64,000 nt of DNA from Paragonimus westermani (GCA_008508345.1 QNGE01000916.1:86719-150718); one strand, 5' to 3'; shown: positions 36,061 to 49,270, counted from the first letter of the stretch. The notes: generated by a model from the sequence alone, not told the origin. Translations and numbers: made by a program.

Positions 36061-39000
36061 ATCCGGTAGATACAGTATTCGTCATGAAGGCATACAGCAG
36101 TGTCGTAGTTCTCCATATAACTTGAGATAGCTAACACGCAAGATGCAACTTCAGCTGATGGGTAGCCGCACAGTCAAACAGTACATAATCAGCTCGTTGC
36201 CTCGCAGCCTTCAAGATGGGTTTAGTGGCTCCGATACGACCGCCTGCCTCTGACTTTCCTGTCTCCCTAATCCAGGCCGTCCGACCCCACTAACCATTCA
36301 CTGTACTGCCACTAAGTAGCACAGCTCTATTGCCAAGATTCGTGATCACCCAAGACTTACTGAGCGTTGAATACGTTAGTATTCGTAGACTGCATGACCA
36401 CGTACATACTTTTCGTCAGGAACCCAGCTTCTCGATTGCATCCAACACGACGTACATGTGGACCGATAAAACTCTGGCTTACTGCAATTACTACACAATT
36501 TAACACCGACTAATTGGCATTCACTGCATGACTTCCTCATAACTGGGTAAACTGCTCAGAATTGGGTAGCAATGTTTGTCTTTCACTGATGATTTAAATA
36601 GGAACTTATAGGATTTCTAACATCAGAAAAACCCCTTACACAATTCCATTTTCTTCCTCAGGATGAACAGAAACAGACTTCCGTGACCTAACCTCACAGG
36701 GAAAGAAGTTGCGAGGATATTAGGTGTTTTGCATACTGCCTTTCTGCGTCGTGCAATAATGAAAAAGCCTTGAACAGGATCTCCCAGTTCTAAACCATGC
36801 ACTCAACGTTTGGTAATATCTACACAAGAAGACGCGGCGGAAGCAAACCATACCAGACCAGTTACAATACAATCCAGCGAAATGGTTGGCATTGTTGAAG
36901 CTTATGTGCTGTCGTTATCACTATCAAACGGTACGGTTAATAACCGACCGAACTTTGGTTTGTGGAGTTAGCAGCATCGGCGCTTCACCAATGTTGGGAC
37001 TACGCACATACTGCATAACCTATGTCAAGCCAAACTCTCGAAACAATTGTTACTGCGCCGCGCGATTCACTATCATGTTCCGGTCAATCAGGGTCCTGAC
37101 CGTGGACTTGAGAGATCAATGGAAGGACATTGTCACGACAATAAAGTATATCAGGAAAGGTGCCTTGAATGCACAGCTGCCAAGACTCTTGTGGTCAAAA
37201 TTTGTCGCGAAAGTTCGTTGAGACTGCAATAATGGCAAACAACATTCAACCGACGTCCGAGTGTCCACCACTGAACGCCTTAGTCTCTGTCGTCATAGCG
37301 CAATTAGCTGACGGAATTCGAAACTAGGTTTGAAGTAAACCTTTGGGATACCGAGCTGACGCTGTTCGTGAGAAAATCTCCGGTAGAGTGAAGGTGCCTT
37401 CACTCTGTTATTGTTGTCGCTTGTCAACTGTTTATTTGTTGCATCTCGTAGTGTGCTTTCGAATCGCGGATAGGGTTTCCGAGCTGTGGTCAATTTCTGC
37501 GTTTCTACAACAGTCCAGCCGTTTTATCAAACGACAATTTTCCCCAACACTCATCCTAACGACGCAAAACAGACCAAGAAGTATGTGAGCTCTTTCGGTT
37601 GCTGTTGACCAATGCAGTACCTTATAAGTAACCTAACGCATGTGTGGCGACAGATCTGCGACTATTTTCCACTTAGCTCCCCAATATTTAGTCTGATTTT
37701 TCTCATCCTGTTGAACAATAGTCCATGTGTGTCAACTTCGGCGCGTGTGGACGCTGTTGTTCAGCCTACACACAGGAGCATTGGTCATGGTTGCTGCATC
37801 GACAAATGAAACACGCCAACTTGTGCCATCTCAATGCGCATCGTGCGAGCAGGCCTCACAGACTAACAGATCGACCAATCGCCCGAGGGATTGACACAGG
37901 ATGTAGCCAACCCAGCTTGTCCGAAATCCCGGTCACACTGTGATGGTTGTGCAGGCTTAGAGTCCATGGCTAAGTTGACCATATTTATGGTAAGTGTGTC
38001 GCGCCAGGTAGGTAGCTCGGAACGCGGTTGGACAAAGCATGGACATGCATCGTCTGGTGTACTTCAGCCCTAAGCTTACTTGCTCGTGCATGTGCACTCG
38101 TCAAATTGACATTAGAAATAGGGCTTCGAATCCACTGGAGTGTGCAAATTTTCGACGTTATTGTGCTCTACGCAAATTGCCCCTGCAGGTGGAAAAACCG
38201 GTGTTTCAAGAAAAACTTGGATGTTGATGGTGGATAATAGTACCACATTCCAGATGATGACAGAAGGGCTCATCATGTTTTTGAATATATGGACCTGATA
38301 TTTACGTTACGGCACCTTTGGTCTGATGTCAACAAATCGATATGCAGTGTGGTCATCATTCGAATTGACCTTCGAGTGCGTACTTAGCTTCGCAACAGAC
38401 TGTATTGAACAATGCGTTCAGTTGTTACTTTTGTGGTTTTATTAAACGCGTAATGCACCTTACGTTCAGGAGGCTAAGACAGCAATAATTTTAAGTTTTT
38501 TTGAAGCTACCGTACAATCAGCTGATTGGGCTATGCACATCAACGTGAAATATCCAACACCAACCGGAGAGCAAATTAACAATCACATAGGCACCGGGAA
38601 GTGAAAAACTGCGGAGGTCAGTTAGGGGATGGCTACCTACTTACCACGTATTTACAACCATACACGATGAAACATCCCGCGTGTAAGTGTGCCTTACGAG
38701 AACGCCTCATAGGAGTCAATCGTGATGACATTAACATTACGGATGCTTACCGAAGCTGAGTTAAACTATATGGTGGTTGTTAACCAGCCGCTATTTTATG
38801 CATTCTGAATTTCGCTTTTGATCAATCCAATGGACCGTGGGTGATTTCTTTTTCTGTACCAGTTTCGTATAATTTGGCTTCACTATAAATTACCGTAGCT
38901 GATGAGGTTACACACTTGTCGCATAGAAATCAATCAACTATCTGCCAACATTTTAACACAGACCTCAGTGTGTAACCTGCTCCATCTTCTCAAAATCATG

Positions 39001-41419
39001 AATGCAGCGTAGCCACCAAAGTTTTGCAGCCTCTCCAAAAACAAACAATTCCACCAACCGTATACTTTGTTTACCACAATCAGTTAACGTCATTAACTGG
39101 TGACGCACAGTTCATATAATCCTATATGAACTCCAATCTCAACCAATCATCACAAATACTCTGGCTGACGTGGAACAGAGTGAAAATGATTATACTATGG
39201 ACCGATTAACACAACCGAAGATTAAAAATGAAGGAGAAAATGGAGAAATAAATACAGACAAAAACAAGCTCAGCAAAACAGTTGATGAAGAGAACATAAG
39301 TTGGTTAAACGTCTTCCAAGATGTAGTTATGTGCGCGCAAATCGAGGCCACCTGCGAAAATCGTGCCAAGATGATCACGCTGTAAAAAAAACGAAGACAG
39401 AATTTTCTGGGTTTGTTCAATGTGAATAATCGACTAACACAGAGCGGTTAAGTAAAGTTTTTCGAGCACCATCTGCTGCCGTGTGACATACTAGATCTGG
39501 TGGTAGGCTGGAAGTTTCCAGTTTGCCCAAACAAAGAAAGCAGGAGTATTTGGGGAAACCACGACACGTTTATTACTGAGGCTATCCCAAGCTTCAGTGC
39601 ACAAATTGAGAACACTATTGCATGATATCGATTAGAAAACATAACGGCCTTGAAAAGTGCTCCCAACGGACGAGAAAAGAGATATAGGCAGTCGTAAACC
39701 GATTGCATGTGAACATTTAGAAGTCAAACACTGCCACACCATCGGCGCCTTGCTGTGGCAAACAACGCATAATTTAAACGACAAGCCTAATATTTACATA
39801 CACATGATTGTACAACAATTCTGCACACCTTGAACTGAACGAAGTGCATCCAATGATAAGTTGTTTACGTTTCCAATTATAATGGGAACACAAATTGTAC
39901 CATGGTCGTACACATCAGTCGCCGAATTCCGAGACAAGCTGCAATCTCCTAATTGATTAAAAGACGGAGAAAATCGGTTGAATTGCCGGGACTAAAGTGT
40001 GAATCTCCAATTATTGGTTGGAGCGCAAGTGTAAGATGAGGGGAAGTGAAAATAAGTGAACGTTCGACCATGAGGAACCTAGCAAACGTCCGATAGCTGG
40101 CCAACAAATAACATCCCATTAAAGCTCTCAAACAGACATGGTAATACACCATAAAATGTGATCCGTCAACTGTTTACACTAACCTAACGTGTGGAGATTC
40201 GTAGGTTGTTCAAATTTAGACGTCAGAAGCAGCCGAAGTAATGTGTACTTAAACAAGGATCGCACGGCTGGCAATCAGTATCACTATGATGAAATTATCA
40301 AAAATTGATATCAAATCGTTCTCACACATCACACAGGGCAGATTCGTTATAAGTATTCTCAAGCTAAGATAACACATTCAGATTTGTCCGTTTTATGATT
40401 CATTGGACAAAAAAGTTCGAATCCGACATCATCTGTTACAAAGCGGAGTGCTTAAGAATGCAATCGTTACTGTAAGCCATTATGCCAATGGCCAGCGCAA
40501 ACCGAAGGTAAACGGTGATCAATCAAAGAGTAACAATTAGCAAATCACACGTTGCGTCAAAGTCAGTTTTTGCGAAGGATAAATGAAACAAAACTGAAGT
40601 ATTCTCGGTAGACACTGTTGGAGTGACATATGATTGTACACGAAATACGCAGCTGCATATGTGGATGACAATATTAACATCACTATGGCATGTTTTAATC
40701 CATTATTTGTTGCTAAACCACCATAAGAAATCATGTTTACAAGCTCGTTCTCACGGCATCCTCTTCAGGCAACCACTCCATGATGGTTGTAATTGGTTTA
40801 GTGCAAATTAGTAACACAAGTATTCTATTAATATCTAGTTACAACAGTTCAGCATGACAGTAAAAAATGTTTCTAGTACAAATGGAGTGAGGTTACAGTT
40901 TCTCATATACAAAATTCCTGATTGATTAAACCGGGCCTGAGCAGCTTGGAAGTAAGCAGCCATTTTCCACTAACGTAGAGCTTACTCCGTAAACTTACAT
41001 GACAGCCATCATCTCTGTGGCCTACACGCTTTAAAGTGGAATGTGATACACGGCTAAAACCCGAAAATAGGAACATTGTAAACAGACAGTCATGGTCTGT
41101 ACTCAGCAGAGGATAGTGACATGCTTGTGTCATCTACTTCTAAAACAATCTGACATTCTTAATACTTCAGTTGGTTTGGTTGGCAATAAGATTACACATT
41201 TACACCGCGATTTTGAAGCCAGTTATGTGAGTTTTAAAAAAATGGACTTAGGCGAACATGTTAGACGTGCATCATCCTGATGATTTTAATGAATGAAATA
41301 ATGTTTAACATCATTTTTGTATGTACGATCGTACCATACATGATTATATCATGCACTGGGTAAATACTTGGATAAAAATTCATTCAACACAACGTCCCCA
41401 GGATGTGCACACAAGGACT
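36061..41419. other. Intergenic DNA, no gene seen
   Basis: Open frames are short and unrelated to known domains. A stretch near 39,280-39,500 faintly recalls a CR1 endonuclease, too degraded to call. A B-box-like agttcgaatcc at 40,411 has no convincing A box. Confidence 0.4.
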
Positions 41420-41960
41420 ATGCCCACTAATGTAGGGAGCACTAGTAAGGTCTCAGTATGTACACCTTCTAGGATCACGGATGATAACTTGCAACACAGA
41501 TTACAACGGTTGGTGGGAAATTTCAACCTCCAATCAAGGGACTGACTTGTTGGTGATTACATTCAGATGAGACGAGGGTCTTTATTTGGACAGACTATGA
41601 AGAGAAATTTCATCAAGTTATTCGCGAGAAAATTGTTGGAAACACCGGTGACTGATTTCGAATTCGAACAAGTGTCGAGGAGAATAAATCACAGGTTAGT
41701 AAAGGAACTAATAAAAGCAATATTGCTAAGGATGAACACTAAGAATAGACTGACGAATACGCCCTCATGATCCTCACAACACGCATTCATCGAAATTATA
41801 ACCGACGTGCAACCCTCAGTAAAAAGTGAACAACGGCTCCGGATAAACTCAACGGAAAAAAAAGACATCTTCCCACAGCCATCTGTTTGTAAACGACTCG
41901 CCAATTCGCGAAATCTTCAGGTCAGATTTTTTGCACAATGTATACCAGCCTTAAACTGGG
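41420..41960 (+). pseudogene. Decayed CR1-type LINE endonuclease fragment
   Basis: Reads VCTPSRITDDNLQHRL, then LVGNFNLQSRD at 41,505-41,545, matching the V-Y-R-x-P...DD...L and VGDFNxPDIDW pattern of the apurinic endonuclease in CR1-type LINEs. After a stop it continues with SLFGQTMKRNFIKLFARKLL, similar to the segment that follows in intact elements. Stops interrupt the frame and the RT part is not found nearby. Confidence 0.55.
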
Positions 41961-44302
41961 GCGCATACAACACCCTTATGAAGCGTGTATTGCCAGTGGA
42001 CCATAATCGCGCGGACAATATACGCTACAAAACACGTTCAGCCCAAGCGTACTTCGTCGTCACACAACTGTTCCAGTTTCGGACGAACTCGACTGACCGT
42101 TGTTTTATAGCATAACTAACCCACCGGTCCGCTAACACTTAGGGTGTGTGAGTGCGTTCATGTCATATTCCGAGTCCAGATATTTTTTCAAAAACACAAG
42201 TGATGCAATACGTAGGATTGGGCGAAATCCGACTTTTCATTACGACAGTCGCGTATGGGCTCACGTTTAATCAAGTTAACAATGAAAAAAAAAGATAACC
42301 TTATTTGTTCATCAGAGGTAGAACAAAATTCACTGGTATACTTCTTTGAAGATTTTGCGGTGTCCGATAACACGGAAAAACAACCATTTCATCTAGTTTG
42401 TAGCGACTGTGCGGCAGATTCCACGGGTAACATGAAGGACACGAAAAACGTATATATGTACCACTGATATGAAGAGCAGATCACTTTCATGAAATGATTC
42501 ACGCAACAACAACAATACAGCCCATTCATAGTAGACAGGACGATTTCTGTATGAGTTCTCGTGTGAAAATATGGCAAGTTATAACCATTGTATCCGTAAC
42601 TAACATATTGATACATCAAACAGATCAGGCACTACACTTTTGACACCTACGTATAGGTACGGTAAAAAGTTGAATAGGCGGTTAGCGACAGTGATGGTTA
42701 TTGCAATGTTCGTTTGGGAATCGGAATATTGTATCTGAACCATAGTTTTTTTATTTGTTAACATAGGCCAAACATTGAGTGGTGATTCTATACGGAAGTT
42801 TCGACAGTTATCATTCGTAGCAACAAACGCTTCCATGTATCCATAGTCTACATCTCAGTTGTACGGTTCATCAAAGTAGAAGGTAACCAAAAAACGAGTT
42901 TCTATTCATTTATTCCGTGTGGTGATGTTAGGTTGTTAGAAAAAACGCGAACTCACAAACATAAACATCGAAGCCATAGTGCGCTGGAAAACAGGTAAAC
43001 AAATATGACAGATGTGTATGTGAGCGAACTAAAAGCAAGGGATACACAACGAGACCTGAGAAGGCCAGCCCAGTTGGACATAGGGATATCAGAGGCGCGT
43101 GCAAACACACACATACACGCTGTTCGCAAATGTATTGGGGCTCTGATGACGATGCGTGGCTCACACTAATTGTGATTTCCAGACACACCAGTCTGCTCGC
43201 TGTTTTGCTTTCCAAAGTGGGATTGCAGAGACACGATGTGGACAAACGCAACGTTCACCAAGGAAGGCGTGAGATGCAAGCCTGTTCGTCTGAATGTTTA
43301 GTTAAACACTACCCAGTGGAACTTTGGCAAACAAGGTCAAAGCAAATGACCCAGTTCAGACAACACCTACACTGAGAGGTCTGTATACTAACCGGAACAC
43401 TTTTCACTGAAAGCCTGTGCAAGTTCCAACATCAATTTAAAAACAATCTAAGTGTAAACAGTGCGGAATGATAGCACAGGATGGAGTGCACACAGTCCAT
43501 TGCTCGTACTGTTAATCGTCATTAATTGATCTGCCACCGACATTTCCTGTTGTATGCTGAACAATTACCTCATTTGTTTGCAATCACGAATCACTTTTCT
43601 CAACTCGAAATAATGATTCACGCTAGCATGATTACAGATATCGAACAGGGAATAGAATGTTACAATTACGCACGTCTAGATAACTTTAAGAATAGTCAGG
43701 TTAGTAAGACGAGAGTGAATATGTCATGCAATCATTAAATTGGTTAGTTCTAAACCAACGACTAGCCAAATAGTTCTAGACACACGCTAACATCATTTGA
43801 TTTATGCTTTCCGGGGGATACTAATCTACAGTTGTGTGGGCTACGAGCCGTGCTGTCTGATGGACCACACCACTGTGAAACAGGGTGAACAAGTGCCGTA
43901 AGTAAGGAGACACTTGTAATGTGTCCAAAACCAACGGACAGATCTCATAAAAGGACCGAATGGACACGAACACGATTGTTACCTGACAATCGATGTGTAC
44001 ACTCAGAATGAACATGTGCCATTGTGTGTAGCCTAAGGAAAGGAAGTGACACAAAACGTTGACCGCCGAAACCACGGGGCACACGGAGAGTGGAGTGAAA
44101 CAATCACAATTTGAGCTGTTCTATAAATAGTCCCAAAAAAACTTATAAGCGTCCATCCGATGTAGCGAACAAAATTCGGAACTGATACACAAAACAGAAC
44201 AGAAAGAATTAAGATGATATGTCCAGAAACAGTACCATACGGTACTTGTTATCACGTGACACGCAGAGCTACTTGTAAACCGAGAAGTGTTTGGACAGCA
44301 AA
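41961..44302. other. Intergenic DNA with one dispersed repeat
   Basis: Contains one copy of a short repeat (42,017-42,062) shared with 46,895-46,940. No gene recognised. Confidence 0.45.
42017..42062 (+). repeat. Dispersed repeat, copy 1
   Basis: The words acaatatacgctacaaaaca and cgttcagcccaagcgtact run together here and again, in the same order and orientation, at 46,895-46,940, with one base difference shortly after (ttcg versus ccg). The surrounding DNA is not obviously alike. Confidence 0.8.
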
Positions 44303-44376
44303 AGTAGTATCAAACAGTATTCGAACCAGCGACTCTCATAACAGTTGTCGAAGATTGTTACCGCTAAGCTACACAA
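44303..44376 (-). repeat. tRNA-derived SINE or pseudo-tRNA
   Basis: The minus strand has gtagcttagcggtaac, fitting the polymerase III A box (TRGCNNAGYNGG), and 37 bases on ggttcgaatac, fitting the B box (GGTTCGANTCC) except near its end. Spacing matches a tRNA. Acceptor-stem ends do not pair well, so a functional tRNA is unlikely; a tRNA-headed SINE or a dead tRNA gene is the better reading. Confidence 0.5.
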
Positions 44377-45360
44377 AAAACTGGTAAGACGAAACCAAAC
44401 CAAAGAACGAATTTACACTTAGTCAATTGTTTACCATGTCCAAACGTAAAGGACATGGCAACAAAAATAACCTTGTGCGACTTATTATTGGTTTATATAG
44501 ACGGTCTACATTAGGATACCAGCTTATCTGCATAGGCCAGTGCAATTCCATGATTTATGACGTAATCACATCATGAGGCTCGTTTCCAAGCTGATTTGTT
44601 TGGGCAAATCCGGAACCCTGAACGAGGTTCGAACAGGCAATCCACGTTCCTTAATCACCAGAGATAGATTAATCAAGCTATTTAGCACGAGTTGCCAGCA
44701 ATCCGAGGATTGGAATATTCTGTTTTGATCTTCAGTCCAGTAGAGATATCTGGATTTTTTGTATCAAGTTCGTATCGAGTTCTCAGCGATTCGCTGAGAT
44801 CCCGGAGACGCGGCCTGTGACCACAATAATGAGAGTCACTCTCGCTAACGATGACACCTCTGCATACAACGTTTCAGGAGTCAACTAAAAAGAACACTCC
44901 CAAGCGGAATGGATATTCGGTTGTTTTACCTCTTTCCAGAGACTAATCTATGCGATTGATTTAAAAATCATCTTCTGAGCACACAGCAAACGTGTCACAT
45001 TGTGCCCCTGTTGATTCCCTGACAGTTTTAGGGAATGAGGACGACACACAGTCAGATTTAACACCGAACATTGACTAAGGTCTGGAGAGATATACTATAC
45101 AAGGTCGTAAATGCAAAATTATAATAAAAAACAATCTTCGTCGATTAGTCCTTAGTGTGGTGATCGCGGAACAACAGATGTAGGACATAGAGAACCTTGT
45201 GGAAGATAAAACTAACCGGAGAGTGGATCGAATTCAGCAATAGTGAATTAAGTGGAGCATTAACTAGAAGAGCCAAACCTACACACAGAACAATTAAATT
45301 AACTCATAAACACAATCATTTAGGCTGCCATGAGTAGTCAGTAGCATACTCAGAGGAAGT
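44377..45360. other. No gene seen; 3' side of the minus-strand gene
   Basis: This would hold the 3' UTR of the minus-strand gene ending at 45,361. No clear polyadenylation signal on the minus strand was found close to the stop. Confidence 0.4.
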
Positions 45361-45663
45361 TTAGTCCAGCTCCAACGAAACGTTTGGTACATCCTGATCT
45401 GTCGGCATGACAATCTCTTCAGGCCGCGGCGGTCTTGGTGGAAACACACCATCCCACCGAGCAGCCAAAGTGATGTACGAGGTGGTCGAAGGCGGAGTAG
45501 AGATGACCGACTCCGCTGTGGCAGGCAAATCACGCTGGCCGTTCAAACTAGTCAAAGTGGACAGCGTGGGACCGTCGCTTCCCCCTCCTCCGCCAGCACA
45601 CTGTACAGAGCCACGGCTAGACAGACCCAAATGAGCAGCAACACCGTTAAATAAGGATTCCGC
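45361..45663 (-). CDS. Last exon of a multi-exon membrane protein gene (tweety-like?)
   Basis: On the minus strand the exon follows a good acceptor (ttcctttcttttag) and is open in phase 0 for 100 codons to TAA at 45,363-45,361. The phase fits direct splicing from the exon at 49,854-50,032. The product is a Ser/Thr/Pro-rich tail with a five-glycine run, PPSTTSYITLAARW and FPPRPPRPEEI, typical of a cytoplasmic tail with SH3- or WW-binding prolines. Odd: the next frame from the same acceptor is open for 35 codons and contains NPYLTVLLLIWVCLAVALYS, a convincing transmembrane helix, before TGA. The two frames meet near a GGGGG run, where one inserted or lost base would fuse helix and tail. I cannot tell which frame is used. 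Function not assigned. Confidence 0.55.
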   Translation of the reverse strand, partial: AESLFNGVAAHLGLSSRGSVQCAGGGGGSDGPTLSTLTSLNGQRDLPATAESVISTPPSTTSYITLAARWDGVFPPRPPRPEEIVMPTDQDVPNVSLELD

Positions 45664-46599
45664 CTAAAAGAAAGGAAGCAATAGCACAACAAAATGTCAT
45701 TTGATAAATCGAAACCTGTGCGCACAAAGCAAGACAATCGGCTATATACCGATAAACATCAGTTTCGTAGGAGGTGTTCAAAGTTCGTGCATGTATATTC
45801 CACTATCCTCCAAGAATTCAGACCGATACCAATGCAACGATAGGCCACGGACTCACGCAAATCGAAAACCACATGTTCGAATTCACAAACAAACAAGTGC
45901 GTTTCGGCCCCATAAACAAACCGGCGATACGCAGCAAAGTCAAGGCGCGGGAATGTTAAAGGCGTATTGGGCAAGGGATAAGTAAGTCAGCTGGACAGTT
46001 CACACATGCGCCCGAAAGCAACTGAAACCACGATGAAGTGGTTCACACATCACAACTTGACAACCGCTCCATCTGCAAGGACACACGCACACAAACGGCT
46101 GTACACAACGCCGCACGAGGACGTGCTTCATCGACCCGAATTCGATCTAGATGCGAAAGGCATACACTATGGCAAAACCACATGAATCACACACAAAATG
46201 TGCACGTAGGTGCGCGCGTGTCCAATCGCTGACACAGGCACGTTGGTGCCAAACCGGAACAAAGGACAGGTGATGGTAATCAGCGAAAGGCCACCACTAT
46301 TCAGCAAGTTGACTGAAGGCGACCCGCGAACCTTGCAGCGTATTGATTATACAGCCCATGAGAAACGCTGAGAATGTGGCAATACTTCACCTTGAGGTTT
46401 TTTGCGAAGAAACGTGGGCCCTCAGTCAGACGAACCTTTCAGTGATTCCTATTAAATGAGACCACTCGCTGAAGTGGTGAAGAGCAACACATGAAACATC
46501 TACAGCTATACACACACTTTCTTCTTCGATACCATAATAATAATCCATTTCCTGTAAGGGTACGCGGAATTATCACACTTAATCGACGTACATCCAAAG

Positions 46600-46800
46600 C
46601 TAGTACATCCGAACCGTAAACAGAACGGATATGCGAAAACATAGTGTACGCTGTGATGATGCTCATTATTAGGTAAATCCTTGGTTAAGCCACACAGAGT
46701 TAAAACCAAAGGATTTATCGGCTTCGCAACGTTTCGACCCTCTCGGAGAGTCTTTATCAAGCGATTTAAATACGAAAATTCACACTGTACAAGCTTCAAA
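46600..46800. repeat. Second copy of the 14,440 repeat family, with hammerhead-like relic
   Basis: Bases 46,608-46,725 match 14,448-14,565 (cagaacggatatgcgaaaac, gctcattatta, ggttaagccaca, gttaaaaccaa). Beyond the match the two differ: here the sequence continues as ttcgcaacgtttcgaccctc instead of folding back. Confidence 0.75.
46710..46775 (-). ncRNA. Degraded hammerhead-ribozyme-like motif
   Basis: The minus strand reads TTGATAAA, then GACTCTC-CGA-GAGGGTC (a 7-bp stem II with one G-U), then GAAACGTTGCG. Stem II and the GAAA side are excellent, and CGAAACGTTGCG is typical of Penelope-associated hammerheads. The CUGAUGA side is mutated at two core positions (UUGAUAA), so this copy should be inactive. 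Confidence 0.55.
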
Positions 46801-46894
46801 TGAGGTATTTATCGCCTGACACGTGCATGTGTGTTTAATACGCGGTGTGTGGACAGTCTACCAATAGAATGTATGGGTTCACGGTTCACGCGCT

Positions 46895-46940
46895 GACAAT
46901 ATACGCTACAAAACACGTTCAGCCCAAGCGTACTCCGTCG
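46895..46940 (+). repeat. Dispersed repeat, copy 2
   Basis: Same-orientation copy of 42,017-42,062. Confidence 0.8.
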
Positions 46941-48599
46941 TCAGAAACATCAGGTATCAGAAACATCTTGGAAGGAGTCGACGGTAGGACGAAATACAAT
47001 CTGTCAATTTCTTTTCTGAATAATCGCACCCTGTGGGTGACATCCACACAGTCTAGCTCCCTCAGTGTTAGATTCTTTGTAAACAGTTACAATACAAGGT
47101 TCCTCAGGGGAATTCAATTGAATTCAATAAAGACGGATGCAATGCACCAGCAACCGTCTTGATAACAATGACTCACGTCCTGCATCTCTGATGCAGCCGA
47201 GACGTCAAACAGGCCCTTCCGGCATGAGCGTTCGATTCACGGCCTCCCAACAGTGACAGAAAAACTGCGTGACATGCGCATCAATCGACATCGCTTTTCG
47301 ACTGAGCTGATCATTTGGAACAGATGCCAGAAGACGCAGGTGACGCACACCTCGCCTCATAATTCCAGCTTTATTTTTCGCAGCGTCCGAACCGCGGAAA
47401 AGACTGCATTACCAAGCCCATGAGGCAATGGCTCCCTGGAATTGCACTGGCTGATACCCGCACAACATCGCCTATCTGAAATTCTCACTACTGATTTGGC
47501 CACTTCTGTTGAGTTCGGAAAGTTAGCATACACATATTTCCCTGCCCACCTTTTTCAAAATACCGATGCTAGGTAACTGGCTTGTTTCCATCAAGCAGTA
47601 CCCCTTTTGGTGAGAGTTTTGCTAAATTCAAGTCCAACATTACCGCAAAGCAATACTAAATCATTGGACGACAAAGGCCGATAATAACCTTATCAGACAT
47701 CAATGGTACGATTGAGCGATTAGTGAACAGTCGTTCTATTTGTTCTGCCTGTTAATTCCTCACTCGATATGGCCAACATGTTCAGATGAGTGAGTTAAGT
47801 TCAGTGAGTAGAGTTGACTTAGTAAGTGTAGTGTGAACGTATGTGTTAAGTTGCTTCGTTGTGTGATCCTAGTGACAATATATTTACGTGATCTGAGTGT
47901 GGGTAAGGGTCGCTTATCCAACAGCAGGGTTCTAGGAACACGACTTATGCTTCGTAGTCGCTGATCGGCAATCACATGACACCAGTCACACTGGCGACTC
48001 GGCTGAGTTAAGACTGTGACTATTTTTAGCGCCTGTGGTCCAAACATGTGATGCATCAGTGGTGCAGAGGACCAGTTCTATGATCCCATTTTCATGACCC
48101 AACAGCTTAGCGAGATGTCTTTCGGTCTTAATGTATTAGCGCAGTCAGTGAAAAGAGTGACCACCTGCTTCAGTTATAGGATATCCACAATCGGACGAGC
48201 AATCACATCCGTTTTTCGCTGGATGCGAACGACATAACAATCACGACTCTTACACAAAGTAGTCACCATCATTTGCCCGATTACCTGGTTGTACAATAAC
48301 ACGACAATCACAAAAGACGTAACAAGCGGCTTATACACGGGATGCTGATCTAAACCAACTTGTTTATTTAAGTTTGCAAACCCGTCTATTACAAATCAGC
48401 CGGCCATTAGTAAAGACTAAAGGGTAGACGGTTGAGGACCTCAAAAATAAGGACTATTTTCTAAAGTATAACGAAGATTCATCTCAGAGACGCTCCGGAA
48501 TCACCCCCAGTTGACGATATGCGGTAACACCCTAGGGGGAAGATCGCGGTAACAGCCACTGAGATCATCGATTTCGAATGCCAGAACAGGTATCATGTA

Positions 48600-48720
48600 A
48601 ACGATACAGTCGTATCGGACGGAAGTTAATTCGTGCCTTGCTCAACCAGCTTTGTTGGCTTGGTCACACCAACGGGATTCCGAAACAGCTATTACAGCTT
48701 AAAGCAAATGTGTGAATTCC
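48600..48720 (+). pseudogene. Relic of a LINE C-terminal segment
   Basis: Reads LIRALLNQLCWLGHTNGIPK, matching the conserved LRWLGHVLRMP block near the C-terminus of RTE-type LINE proteins. Only this short piece is recognisable. Confidence 0.45.
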
Positions 48721-49223
48721 TGACGACCAGAAGCTGTGATATCACGATATTATCCAACTAATTCTGTCGCACCGCACTATCGACATTACACCATGACAGG
48801 AGGCAAACTTGAATTGAATCACTCAGAAGTGTGATCCGAACAAGCATCCGAAAGTTTAAAGGGCGGTAGCTGCGTGACCGTGAATTAGGCCGCACGGTTC
48901 GCAAGGAAATTATAGATGTCATAGGTTGTAGCGGCGTGACCATATGACGCCGATGATGTGGAAGGCACAGAGAACCAATAGTTTCTGAAGATTGAAAATA
49001 GCGAGTCAAAAGCGTGCACCATCTGAAGAAACGTAGTCGCATGCTGAACACATCGATTACATAATCCTAATTCACCCATATGCACCACAATTACTAGCAG
49101 TAAGCAGATTTCACTCACAAAAGATCATTGCTAACGAGAATACACTTAGGATGGTACAGTCTGAAATCTGCCAAGAAAGATGATATATATACACACATAT
49201 AAATGGCGAAAAGGGAGGTCCTG

Positions 49224-49225
<2 letters not shown>

Positions 49226-49267
<42 letters not shown>
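49226..49267. repeat. (TA)n microsatellite
   Basis: About 20 uninterrupted TA units inside the putative intron; length is likely to vary between individuals or be mis-sized in assembly. Confidence 0.95.

Positions 49268-49270
<3 letters not shown>

Noticed and set aside
45759..45974. Minus-strand frame ending at a gtgagt donor
   Set aside because: No AG acceptor lies within the open region, and the frame closes before the nearest upstream AG.
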